Positions 1 through 9,342 are shown, counted from the stretch's first letter. The stretch is DNA of 43,031 nucleotides from Anaerovibrio sp. RM50 (GCF_000622005.1 NZ_JHWV01000018.1:1-43031), one strand, 5' to 3'. A program made the numbers and translations. Notes: generated from the letters alone by a model not told the origin.

Positions 1-233
1 ATGGTTGAGTTTGGCAATATCAATGCCTACATAAATCATGAGGTTGAACCTCCCTTTCTAAAGTCTGATACCGTGATATCCACCAGCGATTATCATCGTA
101 GACTTGATGGAAATAAGTACTCGGACAGCTCCGGCAACATCCAGCTATAAACAATTCAGATAAAGGTAGTGGCAATACACTCCTTAGAGTAGTCAAAGCT
201 ACAGGAAAACAATCAAAAGTCCACAGTATCTGA
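1..233 (+). pseudogene. 3' remnant of an unidentified coding region, probably frameshifted
   Basis: An open frame runs from the window edge to a TAA at 148-150 (49 codons ending SGNIQL). Immediately after it another frame is open from about 114 to a TGA at 231-233 and reads NNSDKGSGNTLLRVVKATGK, a plausible protein tail. One reading is a single gene tail broken by a frameshift near 140-150; the other is a short intact gene end followed by chance coding. The window starts at an ATG, so it cannot be said whether the gene continues to the left. No family was recognised. Positions 234-308 hold only the leader of the next gene. Confidence 0.25.
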
Positions 234-308
234 ATGTATTGAACCACGATATTAAAAAGAAAGGAAAGTATGTGTTTTAGCTTCTAAAAACATCATACAA
301 GTGAAAAT

Positions 309-2954
309 ATGAAAAAGAAATTATCCCTTTTACTGTCCATGCTTTCCCTTGTATTTGGCCTGTCCTCACCGGCAGATATGCCCCAGGCGGAAGCTGAGGC
401 CAACGGGCAAAACCTGGTTACGGGCACCATTCTTTTTGTTCCCCACGATAATCGCCCCACTTCCTGTGAGCAATCCACAGAAGCACTGGAGCTGGCAGGC
501 TATAGGGTTCTCATGCCTCCAAAGGACATGCTGGGAGGCCTGAGAAATACAGCTGATACCCAGGAGCTTTGGGGCTGGGTCAATAGGAATATATCAAAGG
601 CCGATGTGGCTGTGGTTTCCACTGACTCCCTTATTTATGGCGGCCTTGTAGCTTCCCGTAACCATAACAATACCGAGGAGGAGCTTCTTGAGCGTGCAAA
701 TAAATTTAAGCAGTTAAAAAAATCACATAATAAGCTTAAGATATTTGCCTTTGGCTCCCTTATGCGCACCCCTAAAAACGGTGCATCTGCCGGAGCCGAG
801 GAGCCGGAATATTATCAAACCTATGGAGATAAAATATTCAAGGTTTCATCCCTTAATGACCAGAAGGAAACAAGACGACTGGCTGACTGGGAGAAGGAAG
901 AGCTGGAAGGCCTTATGAATGCCATTCCAAGTGGTGTCTACAAGGACTACTTTGGGCGGCGGGCAAAAAATATTAATGTCACCAAAGGCCTTATGGATTT
1001 AACCAAAAATGGCATATTAAACTTTCTCGTAATCGGCAAGGATGATAATGCCCCATTCTGTGCCACCCATCAGGAGGCCCGTGAATTAAATACATATTCC
1101 AAAAAGCTGAGACTTCCCCAGGATAAATTTATGGTGGCCACGGGCATAGATGAATTTGCCATGCTGCTTTTGGCCCGCGCCGCAAATTCCATTGACCACA
1201 AGCAATATACTGTAAATGTGCAATACAATACAGGTGTAGGCAGAGATACCATACCAAAATTCTCCGATGAGAAAATCTATAGATCCATCCGTGATGAGCT
1301 TGCCATGGCAGGGGCAAGGGAAACCTCCAATTCCAATGCAGATTTGACCCTGCTGGTAAATACTGACCCAAAGGGCCGCACCACTGACGGTTATCCTGAT
1401 CCAAATGATCCTGATCCAATGTATAACGATGGCAAAATGCGCATTGGAACACAATATTTCCTTGATATGGTAAAGGAAAATCTGGCCAAAAAACGCAATG
1501 TGGCATTGGCGGATATATGCTTTGCCAACGGCAGTGATAACGCCCTTATGGAGAAGCTTTCCGAAAACAGGCTGCTTTTCAGGCTCCGCTCCTATTCAGG
1601 CTGGAATACCCCTACCAACAGCACTGGCTTTGCCTTGGGACAGGGACTTGTAAACTTAAGAAACAGTCAGGAGGACTGTAACAGAATGCTGGTGAAGCGC
1701 TATCTTGACGATTGGGGCTATCAGGCCAATGCAAGGGAAAAGCTCATGTGGAGTCTGCCAAGCCATCAATATTTCCTAAATCTGGCAGAATACGAAAGCT
1801 ACGCCGAAAATTTGGTAACAAATGAATTGCAAACCTTTGCTGCCAAGCATCTCAGCGAATATCCAAATGCAACGGACATTAAGGTTACCTTCCCATGGCA
1901 TATTACCTTTATTGGAGGTATCACCATAAATGAAAATATTCCTAAAAAAAAACTAATTTTTAGCGGCCGCTGGTATATTGAAAATGACCAGGCCACCTGT
2001 GGCAACGGTGCCGCATATATAAAGGCGCGTTTTTACGGTACCAGCATTGCCGTAAAAATGGATGACAAAAATTGCTGGTGGCGCTATGAAATAGATGGCA
2101 TACCATATAAACGGATTAAATTTAAGGATGAAGTGACAATCCTTGCAGATAATCTGCCAAAGGGAGAGCACGAAATCAAGCTTGTCCGCTCCACCGAGGG
2201 ACAGGCGGGACACAGTATTTTCAAGGGCTTTATCCTTGACGATAATGGTGAATTACTCCCAATTGATGAGCCTAATAGGCTTAAGCTGGAATTTGTAGGT
2301 GATTCCATTACAGCCGGAGCCTTTAATGACGGTCCCCCTAATGTAATGATGTACCACGATGTGGAAAACAACGACATGGCCTACGGCCCTCAGCTGGCCA
2401 GAATGCTGAATGCAGATTACAGTGTTTTGGCAAAATCCGGTGAAGGCTTTGTACATAATTACGCAGAGGAATGGCCATACAACCAGGTCCACACCGCCGA
2501 CCGCTACCCGTGGACCTACTATTCCTTTGACTGGAATGAACCGCACATAAACTGGGACTTTGCCAACAATAAAACCGATGCTGTGTTTATTTCCATTGGT
2601 ACCAATGATCTTTTATTTGATCCAAAGCCAACTGAGGAGGAATTTATTAAGGGGTATATAAACCTTATAAATGTAGTCCGTAAGCATAACCCTGAGGCGG
2701 CCATTATCTGTCTGGATCCTGTGCCAACAATTATCGGGCCTGATGCTGCAAGATGGACTGAAATGGCAGTAAATGAACTACAAAAGAAAGGCGATAAAAC
2801 CCTTTACTATATTCCGCTTAACAAGGATAAGCCTCTTCTTCTTGATGAAGATTACGTAGGTGATAGTATTCACCCGACCCAGGAGGGTTCAAGAAAGATC
2901 GCGGAGTATTTGAAAGACAAGGTGGAACCAATCTTAAAAAAATTAAATAAGTAA
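309..2954 (+). CDS. Secreted DUF4127 protein fused to a CE2-like SGNH esterase
   Basis: 881 residues. The first ~31 form a signal peptide (MKKK, hydrophobic core LLLSMLSLVFGL, then an Ala-rich cleavage region). Residues ~38-520 look like a DUF4127 domain: an opening LFVPHDNRPT block, then STDSLIYGGLVASR. From ~545 to 650 lies a jelly-roll-like segment (FSGRWYIEND, YEIDGIPYKRI) like the N-terminal module of CE2 esterases. The C-terminal ~660-875 is an SGNH hydrolase with GDS at 664-666 (Ser666 nucleophile), GTND at 764-767 and DSIH at 852-855 (Asp852/His855). An O-deacetylase of surface or dietary polysaccharide is the likely activity of the C-terminal half; DUF4127 has no established role. 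The gene stands alone, followed by a hairpin at 2962-3008. Confidence 0.8.
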   Translation: MKKKLSLLLSMLSLVFGLSSPADMPQAEAEANGQNLVTGTILFVPHDNRPTSCEQSTEALELAGYRVLMPPKDMLGGLRNTADTQELWGWVNRNISKADVAVVSTDSLIYGGLVASRNHNNTEEELLERANKFKQLKKSHNKLKIFAFGSLMRTPKNGASAGAEEPEYYQTYGDKIFKVSSLNDQKETRRLADWEKEELEGLMNAIPSGVYKDYFGRRAKNINVTKGLMDLTKNGILNFLVIGKDDNAPFCATHQEARELNTYSKKLRLPQDKFMVATGIDEFAMLLLARAANSIDHKQYTVNVQYNTGVGRDTIPKFSDEKIYRSIRDELAMAGARETSNSNADLTLLVNTDPKGRTTDGYPDPNDPDPMYNDGKMRIGTQYFLDMVKENLAKKRNVALADICFANGSDNALMEKLSENRLLFRLRSYSGWNTPTNSTGFALGQGLVNLRNSQEDCNRMLVKRYLDDWGYQANAREKLMWSLPSHQYFLNLAEYESYAENLVTNELQTFAAKHLSEYPNATDIKVTFPWHITFIGGITINENIPKKKLIFSGRWYIENDQATCGNGAAYIKARFYGTSIAVKMDDKNCWWRYEIDGIPYKRIKFKDEVTILADNLPKGEHEIKLVRSTEGQAGHSIFKGFILDDNGELLPIDEPNRLKLEFVGDSITAGAFNDGPPNVMMYHDVENNDMAYGPQLARMLNADYSVLAKSGEGFVHNYAEEWPYNQVHTADRYPWTYYSFDWNEPHINWDFANNKTDAVFISIGTNDLLFDPKPTEEEFIKGYINLINVVRKHNPEAAIICLDPVPTIIGPDAARWTEMAVNELQKKGDKTLYYIPLNKDKPLLLDEDYVGDSIHPTQEGSRKIAEYLKDKVEPILKKLNK

Positions 2955-2961
2955 AATATTT

Positions 2962-3008
2962 AAAGCAGTGATTTAACCTAAAAAAATATTAGTTTGAATC
3001 ACTGCTTT
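2962..3008 (+). terminator. 12-bp inverted repeat after the DUF4127-SGNH gene
   Basis: AAAGCAGTGATT at 2962-2973 is perfectly repeated in inverse at 2997-3008 with a 23-base AT-rich loop. There is no clean T-tract afterwards, so termination may be weak. The right arm overlaps the candidate promoter of the next gene. Confidence 0.5.
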
Positions 3009-3022
3009 ACTTATGTTATTCT
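2994..3022 (+). promoter_or_regulatory. Candidate sigma-70-type promoter of the DUF362 gene
   Basis: TTGAAT at 2994-2999 and TATTCT at 3017-3022 are separated by 17 bases, about 40 bases upstream of the ATG at 3066. Confidence 0.45.
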
Positions 3023-3065
3023 GTAGGTAGATGTGATGTGTGTAATGATATTTAGGGGGTTTATT

Positions 3066-4190
3066 ATGGATAAATCAAAAGTTTACTTTACTGATTTCCG
3101 TGTGCCTGTGGGTACAAGCATTTTGGCAAAGATGAAAAAGCTCTTTATCAAGGCCGGCATTCAGGAAATTGACATGGAAAACCAGTTTGTGGCCATAAAA
3201 ATGCATTTTGGCGAGCTTGGCAACATGGCTTTCCTCCGTCCAAACTATGCCAAGGTTGTGGCTGATGTGGTGAAGGAACAGGGCGGTATTCCATTCCTTA
3301 CTGACTGCAATACCCTTTATCCGGGCAGCAGAAAGCACGCTCTGGAGCACATGGACTGTGCCAATTTTAACGGCTTCAATACCATTACCACCGGCTGTCA
3401 GATTGTTATTGGCGACGGCCTTAAGGGTACGGACGATGTTGAAGTCCCTGTAAAAAATGGTGAATACTGCAAAACTGCCAAGATTGGCCGTGCCATTATG
3501 GATGCAGACGTATTTATTTCCCTGGCTCATTTTAAGGGCCATGAAATGACCGGCTTTGGCGGTGCCGTTAAGAATATCGGTATGGGCTGTGGAAGCCGTG
3601 CAGGCAAGATGGAACAGCATTCTTCCGGAAAAGTGGAAGTAAACATGGAAAAATGCCGTGGCTGTCAGGTTTGTGCCAAGCATTGCGGCTCCAACGCCAT
3701 TACTTACGAAAACAAGAAGGCAATTATCAACAAGGATATTTGCAAGGGCTGCGGCCGCTGCATCGGGGCCTGCCCATTTGATGCCATTCACAATGACCAG
3801 TGGGATGCAGGGGATCTTTTGGACAAGAAGATGGCCGAGTACGCCCAGGCCGTTGTTCAGGACAGGCCTTGCTTCCATATCAATATGATTATGGACGTGT
3901 CTCCAAACTGCGACTGTCATGGTGAGAATGATGCACCAATTCTGCCAAATATCGGCATTGCCTGCTCCTTCGACCCTGTAGCCCTTGATCAGGCCTGTGT
4001 TGACCTTTGCCAGAAGGTTGAGCCTATCCGCAACTCCCAGCTGGGAGACAATATGGCTGACCCGAACCACCACGACCATGGTAACCATTGGCATAACAGC
4101 AATCCTAACGTTCACTGGAAGGAAACCCTGGAGCACGGTGAAAAAATCGGCATGGGCACCAGAGAATATGAATTAATCGTAATGAAATAA
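3066..4190 (+). CDS. DUF362 domain protein with two 4Fe-4S clusters
   Basis: 374 residues. The ATG at 3066 is chosen because AGGGGG lies just upstream (~3054-3059); an in-frame ATG at 3033 has no such site. The N-terminal ~180 residues are DUF362-like, with conserved blocks such as KMHFGELGN, FLTDCNTLYPGSRKHA and ISLAHFKGHEMTGFGGAVKN. A bacterial ferredoxin segment follows with Cys197/200/203/207 and Cys226/229/232/236 (CxxCxxCxxxC twice), enough for two 4Fe-4S clusters. The C-terminus is His-rich (HHDHGNHWH). There is no signal peptide, so it should be cytoplasmic. An electron-transfer or redox role is implied by the clusters, but the substrate of this family is unknown. It is a single-gene unit closed by the terminator at 4251. 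Confidence 0.85.
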   Translation: MDKSKVYFTDFRVPVGTSILAKMKKLFIKAGIQEIDMENQFVAIKMHFGELGNMAFLRPNYAKVVADVVKEQGGIPFLTDCNTLYPGSRKHALEHMDCANFNGFNTITTGCQIVIGDGLKGTDDVEVPVKNGEYCKTAKIGRAIMDADVFISLAHFKGHEMTGFGGAVKNIGMGCGSRAGKMEQHSSGKVEVNMEKCRGCQVCAKHCGSNAITYENKKAIINKDICKGCGRCIGACPFDAIHNDQWDAGDLLDKKMAEYAQAVVQDRPCFHINMIMDVSPNCDCHGENDAPILPNIGIACSFDPVALDQACVDLCQKVEPIRNSQLGDNMADPNHHDHGNHWHNSNPNVHWKETLEHGEKIGMGTREYELIVMK

Positions 4191-4250
4191 AGCACAAAAA
4201 TCGCAAACTATACCGCACCAAAAAGCGCAAAACACGACGCAAAAACACAG

Positions 4251-4284
4251 AAGGCACTGGCTCAACATGAACCAGTGCCTTTTT
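4251..4284 (+). terminator. Rho-independent terminator after the DUF362 gene
   Basis: Stem AAGGCACTGG (4251-4260) pairs with CCAGTGCCTT (4272-4281), followed by a T-run. It sits between convergent genes; the T-run favours the plus strand. Confidence 0.85.
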
Positions 4285-4290
4285 AGTGTG

Positions 4291-5514
4291 TCAAATCATC
4301 CAAATTGGAACAATATAATTATCCTTGTCTATGGCCGACAGTTCAGGCTTTAAGCACAATACTGCCCCCTTGGATCGTTGTGTCCCTGATTTATCAAGCA
4401 AAGAAAATACTTTAATTATTTCTGAACCTGGATTAGAGGATTTCTTAACCTCCATAGGATACAAAACTCCATCCTGCTCCAAAATAATATCTATTTCCCT
4501 GGCGTCCTTGTCACGGTAATAGTAAATAAACGGTTCTTTACCGCAATTCATATAGGTTTTAACCAACTCGGCCACCACGTAATTTTCCAAAATAGCCCCG
4601 TTCATGGCACCCTTTTCTAATGTTTCTGCGCTGCTCCACTTAGTTAGATAACATACAAGACCCGTGTCATAAAAATATAGCTTTGGACGTTTTACAAGTC
4701 TTTTCAGCAAATTATTGGAATATGGGTGCAAATAAAAAATCAAGCCCAGTCTTTCCAGAATCGCCAGCCATTCCTTTGTCTGCTTCTGATTGATATCAGC
4801 ATCTCTGGCAATTTCAGCTACATTAAGCATTTGTCCGCATCTTGCAGCCACAGCAGTAATAAAATTAAGAAATTTAAGTGTGTCTATGGCATCAGAAAGA
4901 GCTTTTACGTCACGCTCAATATATGTGGCAATATAACTGCTGTAAAAGATATTGCTGTTGCTGTGCTGTCCATTCACCATTGCGGGCATGGAACCTTTAT
5001 ATATTCTGTTAAAAATTTCCAGGGTATCAGCCTTTTTACGTTTTTTTCCCCGTATGGAAAGCTTATCCAAATCCAACACAAAGGGCTCCATCTCCCCGCC
5101 ACTAACTTCAGCTTGGGCCAATGAAGTAAGGGAAAGAACCGCCACCCGACCAGCCAATGATTCCTGAACCCCCTCCATCATTTTGAAAATCTGTGAACCT
5201 GTAAGCCAGAAATCACCTGCATTGTGATGCTTGTCCACATGGATTTTGATGTAAGTAAACAGCTCAGGAGCATACTGAACCTCATCGATCAACACTGGTG
5301 GTTTATGGAGCTGCAAAAACAACTCCGGGTCATTTTTCGCAAGATTGCGATCGTTAAGATCATCTAATGATACATAATGCCTCTCAGTGTCCTCCATCAG
5401 CTTTTGAAGCATGGTGGTTTTTCCCACCTGCCTTGGACCAGTCACCAAAACCACGGGATATTCCCTCGTAGCTTCCAGCACAACCTTTTCCAGATTTCTA
5501 TGTATATAATTCAT
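4291..5514 (-). CDS. AAA+ ATPase with DUF4143 / nuclease-like C-terminus
   Basis: 407 residues. Walker A GPRQVGKT at 26-33, Walker B PPVLIDEVQ around 72-80 and a sensor-like LTGSQ at 104-108 define the N-terminal ATPase. The C-terminal half is DUF4143-like, with REIDIILEQDGVLYPMEVKKSS carrying the Asp...Glu-x-Lys pattern of a restriction-endonuclease-like fold. Start supported by AAGGTGGTG upstream of the ATG. This family is abundant and patchily distributed in anaerobes and archaea; its biological role is not established, though mobile or toxin-like roles have been proposed. It faces the DUF362 gene and is followed upstream by the PcfJ-like gene in the same direction after 78 bases. Confidence 0.85.
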   Translation of the reverse strand: MNYIHRNLEKVVLEATREYPVVLVTGPRQVGKTTMLQKLMEDTERHYVSLDDLNDRNLAKNDPELFLQLHKPPVLIDEVQYAPELFTYIKIHVDKHHNAGDFWLTGSQIFKMMEGVQESLAGRVAVLSLTSLAQAEVSGGEMEPFVLDLDKLSIRGKKRKKADTLEIFNRIYKGSMPAMVNGQHSNSNIFYSSYIATYIERDVKALSDAIDTLKFLNFITAVAARCGQMLNVAEIARDADINQKQTKEWLAILERLGLIFYLHPYSNNLLKRLVKRPKLYFYDTGLVCYLTKWSSAETLEKGAMNGAILENYVVAELVKTYMNCGKEPFIYYYRDKDAREIDIILEQDGVLYPMEVKKSSNPGSEIIKVFSLLDKSGTQRSKGAVLCLKPELSAIDKDNYIVPIWMI

Positions 5515-5592
5515 AACAGCGCACCACCTTTTTTCGGCCGTTTTGTACTCTGATTACATTTTAGCCGAAAAAATAATTGATGACAACAAAAA

Positions 5593-7689
5593 TTAATAGG
5601 CACCAGCGGCCAGCAGACGCCTTAAATTAGATAATGCATCCAAAATCTCAAGTTCCCTGTTTGTTATCCCCGTTTCCATATAATTCTGTAATTGTTTTGC
5701 CTTCTTTGCAGCTTCCTTATTACCTGAATCTGCCGACATTTTCAGCCATTTTAATGCCTGGTCGAAATTCCTATCTATAACATGGCCTTTAAAATACATG
5801 AGCCCCAGTACCATCATAGCCTCTGGATTGCCATTATCTGCTGCCTTAAAAATTTGTTCTCCTTCTGGCAGAAGATATGTCAGTCTGCTTATTTCATCGT
5901 TAAATTCCATCCCGGTTGGAACTGGTGCCGGGCATATAGTAGAACTACTCAAGAGATATTCCAATCTCAGATAATATCCATCACATATTTTATTTTCTGG
6001 AATATCTTTCAATTCCTCTAAACTCATTTCATGTACTGATTTTACATAAATCGGTTCAACTATAACATCATCAAATTCCCTTAATTCATCTGGTGACATA
6101 GGGAGTATATCATCCACATCCATCACCAAGTTACTACGCTTCGCCCAATAATAACAAACATTGTTTACTTCTTTATTCAGGCGACTGTTATATTTTCCTA
6201 ATGCCTGGGTTATATGACAGCCTTTTTTAATTTCTATACACGCCATATAGTCATCACTGTTCATTACATAAACTATAACAGACTGATGTCGTATTATCCT
6301 ATCCCGATATGTGGCCACACAGTTATTAAATGCAGCCCCTAACTTTGGAAGCATACCCGTATTTGGCAGCAATCTGAATTCATATTCTTTTATCCTGCAG
6401 GAATAGGATTGCTCTGTTTCATTGTAGTTTATTTTCGTGGATCTCCAATTTTCCATAAATGCTGTTACTTCCGTGCTTATAGCATCGTGCACATAAACGG
6501 TTGGACCATCCTTTAATAATCGTTCCTTTACTTCCTCGGACAATTGCTCATGATAGTCATGAAATGCGAGCAGTGCATCCCACTGCAATCTGTTTAAACC
6601 GGTTTCCGATGAAACGCGATACAACCACTTTAACATTCTTTTTTCGCCCTTTTGTTCAAGGACCCAGTGACAATAGTATTCCAATGCCTCCCAGTTTTTT
6701 AAAGAATAATCTCTGGTAACTTGGTTTGCCTCTTTGTCAAAGTAAAACTTTTTGAGATACATAGAGGCAATACTGTCATCCAGATAAAAGAATTTGTGCA
6801 TATAATTTATGTCCTTAATCCCCCACTGCTTGAAAATCATGTACCAAACAATGGCATACGGATTAAAGGCATACGCTTTGCGCAGGCTCTTTGGTGGCCT
6901 TATTTTTAGCAAGTCACAAATAATCCTGTAGTTGTTTTTCTCCTCACGGGTAAATACTTCATCGAAAATATCATCTCCATCACGGGTAGTAAACTCCCGG
7001 AAGAACTGCTTTAAAAAAACAATATTTACATCAAATGGTCTTTCCAGGTAAGCCATTAATGTAGTTTTATTTTTTATCTGGCATAAAACACTAGGTTTAA
7101 TGCCAGTTTTGTAAAGCGTACACTCACGCATAGCCTCCATAGCGGTTTCAACCACAACATCAGGGATCTCTATATCTGTTTCGGTCCAATTATTAACATT
7201 AGATTTTGGTAGTCTACATTTAGAAATAAAAATTTTGTCTTTTATAATATCCACTGATAAGGAAAAACTCATTACTTTAGTGACCACATGATTTATATCA
7301 GCATTAACCTTTAAAACATCACAGGCAATATTTATATATTTTAATGGGGCACTCTGATAAATTCGCCATCTAAGTGGTGCGAAACCTGGACTGGTGGCAT
7401 AATAACCATCATAACCAATAGTGATTTCTGCAAAGCCCAATAAGCCTTCAAAACAACACCCATTCTCAGAAACAGCACGATGATTGGATATGGACTCTAT
7501 TCTCTCCATCACACCATGCTTAGGGCAAAAAACGAACTTTGAGTTGGTATTCGGCCTATATGGGTTACTAATATAATTAATTAATGTTACACATGGTATA
7601 TCTTCAATCTCTTTTTTAGCCAATTCAGTGTCAGTACATCTTATCCATTTACCTTCTTCATAATTGTATGTAAAAGCAACATCCAACAT
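5593..7689 (-). CDS. PcfJ-like protein with C-terminal Sel1 repeat
   Basis: 698 residues, cytoplasmic, no membrane segments. The central part (~365-570) matches the PcfJ-like family known from conjugative plasmids: an LLPNTGMLPKLGAAFNNCV block followed by YRDRIIRHQSVIVYVMNSDD, ACIEIKKGCHITQALGKYN and a tryptophan-containing end. Near 610-660 is a Sel1-type repeat (AMMVLGLMYFKGHVIDRNFD, then ALKWLKMSADSGN), which normally mediates protein-protein contacts. The N-terminal 350 residues are not recognised. The gene is visibly more AT-rich than its neighbours, suggesting acquisition. The start is supported by GGGGGTG upstream and a -35/-10 pair at 7714-7742. No biochemical function is established for PcfJ. 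Confidence 0.7.
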   Translation of the reverse strand: MLDVAFTYNYEEGKWIRCTDTELAKKEIEDIPCVTLINYISNPYRPNTNSKFVFCPKHGVMERIESISNHRAVSENGCCFEGLLGFAEITIGYDGYYATSPGFAPLRWRIYQSAPLKYINIACDVLKVNADINHVVTKVMSFSLSVDIIKDKIFISKCRLPKSNVNNWTETDIEIPDVVVETAMEAMRECTLYKTGIKPSVLCQIKNKTTLMAYLERPFDVNIVFLKQFFREFTTRDGDDIFDEVFTREEKNNYRIICDLLKIRPPKSLRKAYAFNPYAIVWYMIFKQWGIKDINYMHKFFYLDDSIASMYLKKFYFDKEANQVTRDYSLKNWEALEYYCHWVLEQKGEKRMLKWLYRVSSETGLNRLQWDALLAFHDYHEQLSEEVKERLLKDGPTVYVHDAISTEVTAFMENWRSTKINYNETEQSYSCRIKEYEFRLLPNTGMLPKLGAAFNNCVATYRDRIIRHQSVIVYVMNSDDYMACIEIKKGCHITQALGKYNSRLNKEVNNVCYYWAKRSNLVMDVDDILPMSPDELREFDDVIVEPIYVKSVHEMSLEELKDIPENKICDGYYLRLEYLLSSSTICPAPVPTGMEFNDEISRLTYLLPEGEQIFKAADNGNPEAMMVLGLMYFKGHVIDRNFDQALKWLKMSADSGNKEAAKKAKQLQNYMETGITNRELEILDALSNLRRLLAAGAY

Positions 7690-7713
7690 ACCAACACCCC
7701 CTATCCTATAAAA

Positions 7714-7742
7714 ACGATAGTTATCTAATCATATTTTATCAA
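7714..7742 (-). promoter_or_regulatory. Candidate promoter of the PcfJ-like gene
   Basis: On the minus strand TTGATA (7737-7742) and TATCGT (7714-7719) are 17 bases apart, ~25 bases upstream of the ATG and with GGGGGTG in between. Confidence 0.45.
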
Positions 7743-8076
7743 CTTTCATTTCGCTTTAGGTCGTTTCGCAAGCGACATTCACGTTTTCCCGAGTGTGATG
7801 TCAAAAAGCTAATCAATATTTATTATCTGTATATTATCATTACAAATTAAAATTGAAAACACTTACCTGTCCATAAAAAGGGCCACCATAAAAACCATAC
7901 GTTCCAATTATGAACAATCTCTTTTTCCTATTATGCATTTTTGATATACAAAGAATTATATTCTGTTATATTTGTCGAAATTGTAAAAAAATTCTTTACA
8001 TTTATTGTCTAAATAAGTAAAAAGGATTAAAATTTACATAGAGTTTTAATCGAAAAATTGATTGGAGGATGACAAA
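7743..8076. other. Intergenic region between divergent PcfJ-like gene and fucO
   Basis: AT-rich spacer of ~330 bases. It holds the two divergent promoters listed separately and a small imperfect palindrome near 7758-7775 (GTCG...CGAC). No coding frame with a ribosome site and no recognisable RNA was found. Confidence 0.6.
7995..8023 (+). promoter_or_regulatory. Candidate promoter of fucO
   Basis: TTTACA at 7995-8000, a 17-base spacer and TAAAAA at 8018-8023. The -10 is a partial match, so the assignment is tentative. Confidence 0.4.
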
Positions 8077-9222
8077 ATGGCAGACAGAATCGTATTAAAC
8101 TCAATTTCTTATCATGGTGCAGGTGCTATCAACGAGATTATCGGTGAGGTTAACCGCGGAGGGTATACCCACATTTTTGTATGCACCGATCCGGATCTTG
8201 TAAAATTCGGCGTAACTGCAAAGGTTACGGATTTGCTCCAGAAGAATAATATTAAGTTCACTGTATATGACAAAATTAAACCAAACCCTACTATTCAGAA
8301 CGTACAGGACGGCGTGGCTGCCTTCAAGGAATGCAAGGCCGATGCTATTATTGCTGTAGGTGGCGGCTCTTCCATGGATACTGCCAAGGCAATTGGTATC
8401 ATTATCACCAATCCTGAATTTGCTGATGTACGTTCCCTGGAAGGTCTTGCACCAACCAAGAACCATGCCGTTCCAACCATAGCTGTGCCTACCACCGCCG
8501 GAACTGCCGCAGAGGTAACCATCAACTATGTAATTACAGATGTGGAAAAGCAGCGTAAATTTGTATGCGTTGACCCTAACGATATTCCTGACGTGGCAAT
8601 TATTGACCCTGATATGATGTCCTCAATGCCAAAGGGACTGACTGCAGCAACTGGTATGGATGCCCTTACCCACGCTATCGAGGGTTATATCACCAGAGCT
8701 GCATGGGAACTTACTGATATGTTCCACCTCGAGGCAATCAAGCTTATTTCCCAGCATCTCCGTGATGCCGTAGCAAATAAGCCTGAAGGACGTAAGGGTA
8801 TGGCAATGGCTCAGTACATTGCAGGCATGGGCTTCTCAAATGTTGGTCTTGGTATCGACCATGCCATGGCTCACACCCTCAGTGCCCATTATGACACTCC
8901 ACATGGTGTTGCCTGTGCTATGCTGCTGCCAATTGCAATGGAATTCAATAAGGAACACACCGGGGAGCGTTATCGTGAAATTGCCCGGGCAATGGGGGTA
9001 AAGAATGTTGATTCCATGTCCCAGTCCGAATACCGTGATGCCGCAATTGCCGCAGTAAAGAAGCTCTCCGAGGATGTTGGCATTCCTGCCAAGAATGACC
9101 GTATCAAGGAGGAAGATCTGGAAATTCTGGCCAAGGATGCCCTGGCTGATGCATGCTATCCTGGCAACCCTTGCGAGGCCACCAAGGAGCAGGTTATCGA
9201 TATGTTCCGCAAACTTATTTAA
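8077..9222 (+). CDS. fucO: Lactaldehyde reductase / iron-containing alcohol dehydrogenase
   Basis: 381 residues. The ATG at 8077 follows GGAGG with good spacing; a TTG at 8062 would put that site inside the gene. The protein is recognisably close to E. coli FucO along its length (e.g. FADVRSLEGL, TTAGTAAEVTINYVITD, GMGFSNVGLG). The NAD-binding GGGSSMDTAKA is at 95-105 and the metal ligands are Asp195, His199, His262 and His276. FucO reduces L-lactaldehyde to 1,2-propanediol with NADH during anaerobic deoxy-sugar fermentation; related Fe-ADHs act on ethanol or 1,3-propanediol, so the substrate is inferred. No fucose or rhamnose genes are adjacent. Confidence 0.9.
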   Translation: MADRIVLNSISYHGAGAINEIIGEVNRGGYTHIFVCTDPDLVKFGVTAKVTDLLQKNNIKFTVYDKIKPNPTIQNVQDGVAAFKECKADAIIAVGGGSSMDTAKAIGIIITNPEFADVRSLEGLAPTKNHAVPTIAVPTTAGTAAEVTINYVITDVEKQRKFVCVDPNDIPDVAIIDPDMMSSMPKGLTAATGMDALTHAIEGYITRAAWELTDMFHLEAIKLISQHLRDAVANKPEGRKGMAMAQYIAGMGFSNVGLGIDHAMAHTLSAHYDTPHGVACAMLLPIAMEFNKEHTGERYREIARAMGVKNVDSMSQSEYRDAAIAAVKKLSEDVGIPAKNDRIKEEDLEILAKDALADACYPGNPCEATKEQVIDMFRKLI

Positions 9223-9280
9223 GTATTTAACGTTATATAATTACCCCATTATAGTGCGCCATGTTGTGCGCACCCAAAAA

Positions 9281-9313
9281 GGCGTTGGTTCATCGCGAAC
9301 CAGCGCCTCTTTT
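9281..9313 (+). terminator. Terminator after fucO
   Basis: GGCGTTGGTTC (9281-9291) pairs with GAACCAGCGCC (9297-9307) including a G-T pair, followed by TCTTTT. A second small hairpin, GTGCGC...GCGCAC at 9254-9273, lies just upstream. The pair separates fucO from the convergent Fic gene. Confidence 0.8.
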
Positions 9314-9342
9314 AATTAAATTCCTTAATCACTAAATTCACT

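Noticed and set aside
3075-4136. A 353-codon minus-strand open frame opposite the DUF362 gene
   Set aside because: It lies exactly opposite a well-supported gene with ferredoxin motifs; its translation is low-complexity and has no ribosome site.
7849-7920. An 11-codon hydrophobic minus-strand frame in the PcfJ-fucO gap
   Set aside because: No convincing ribosome site, promoter or terminator; below credible size.
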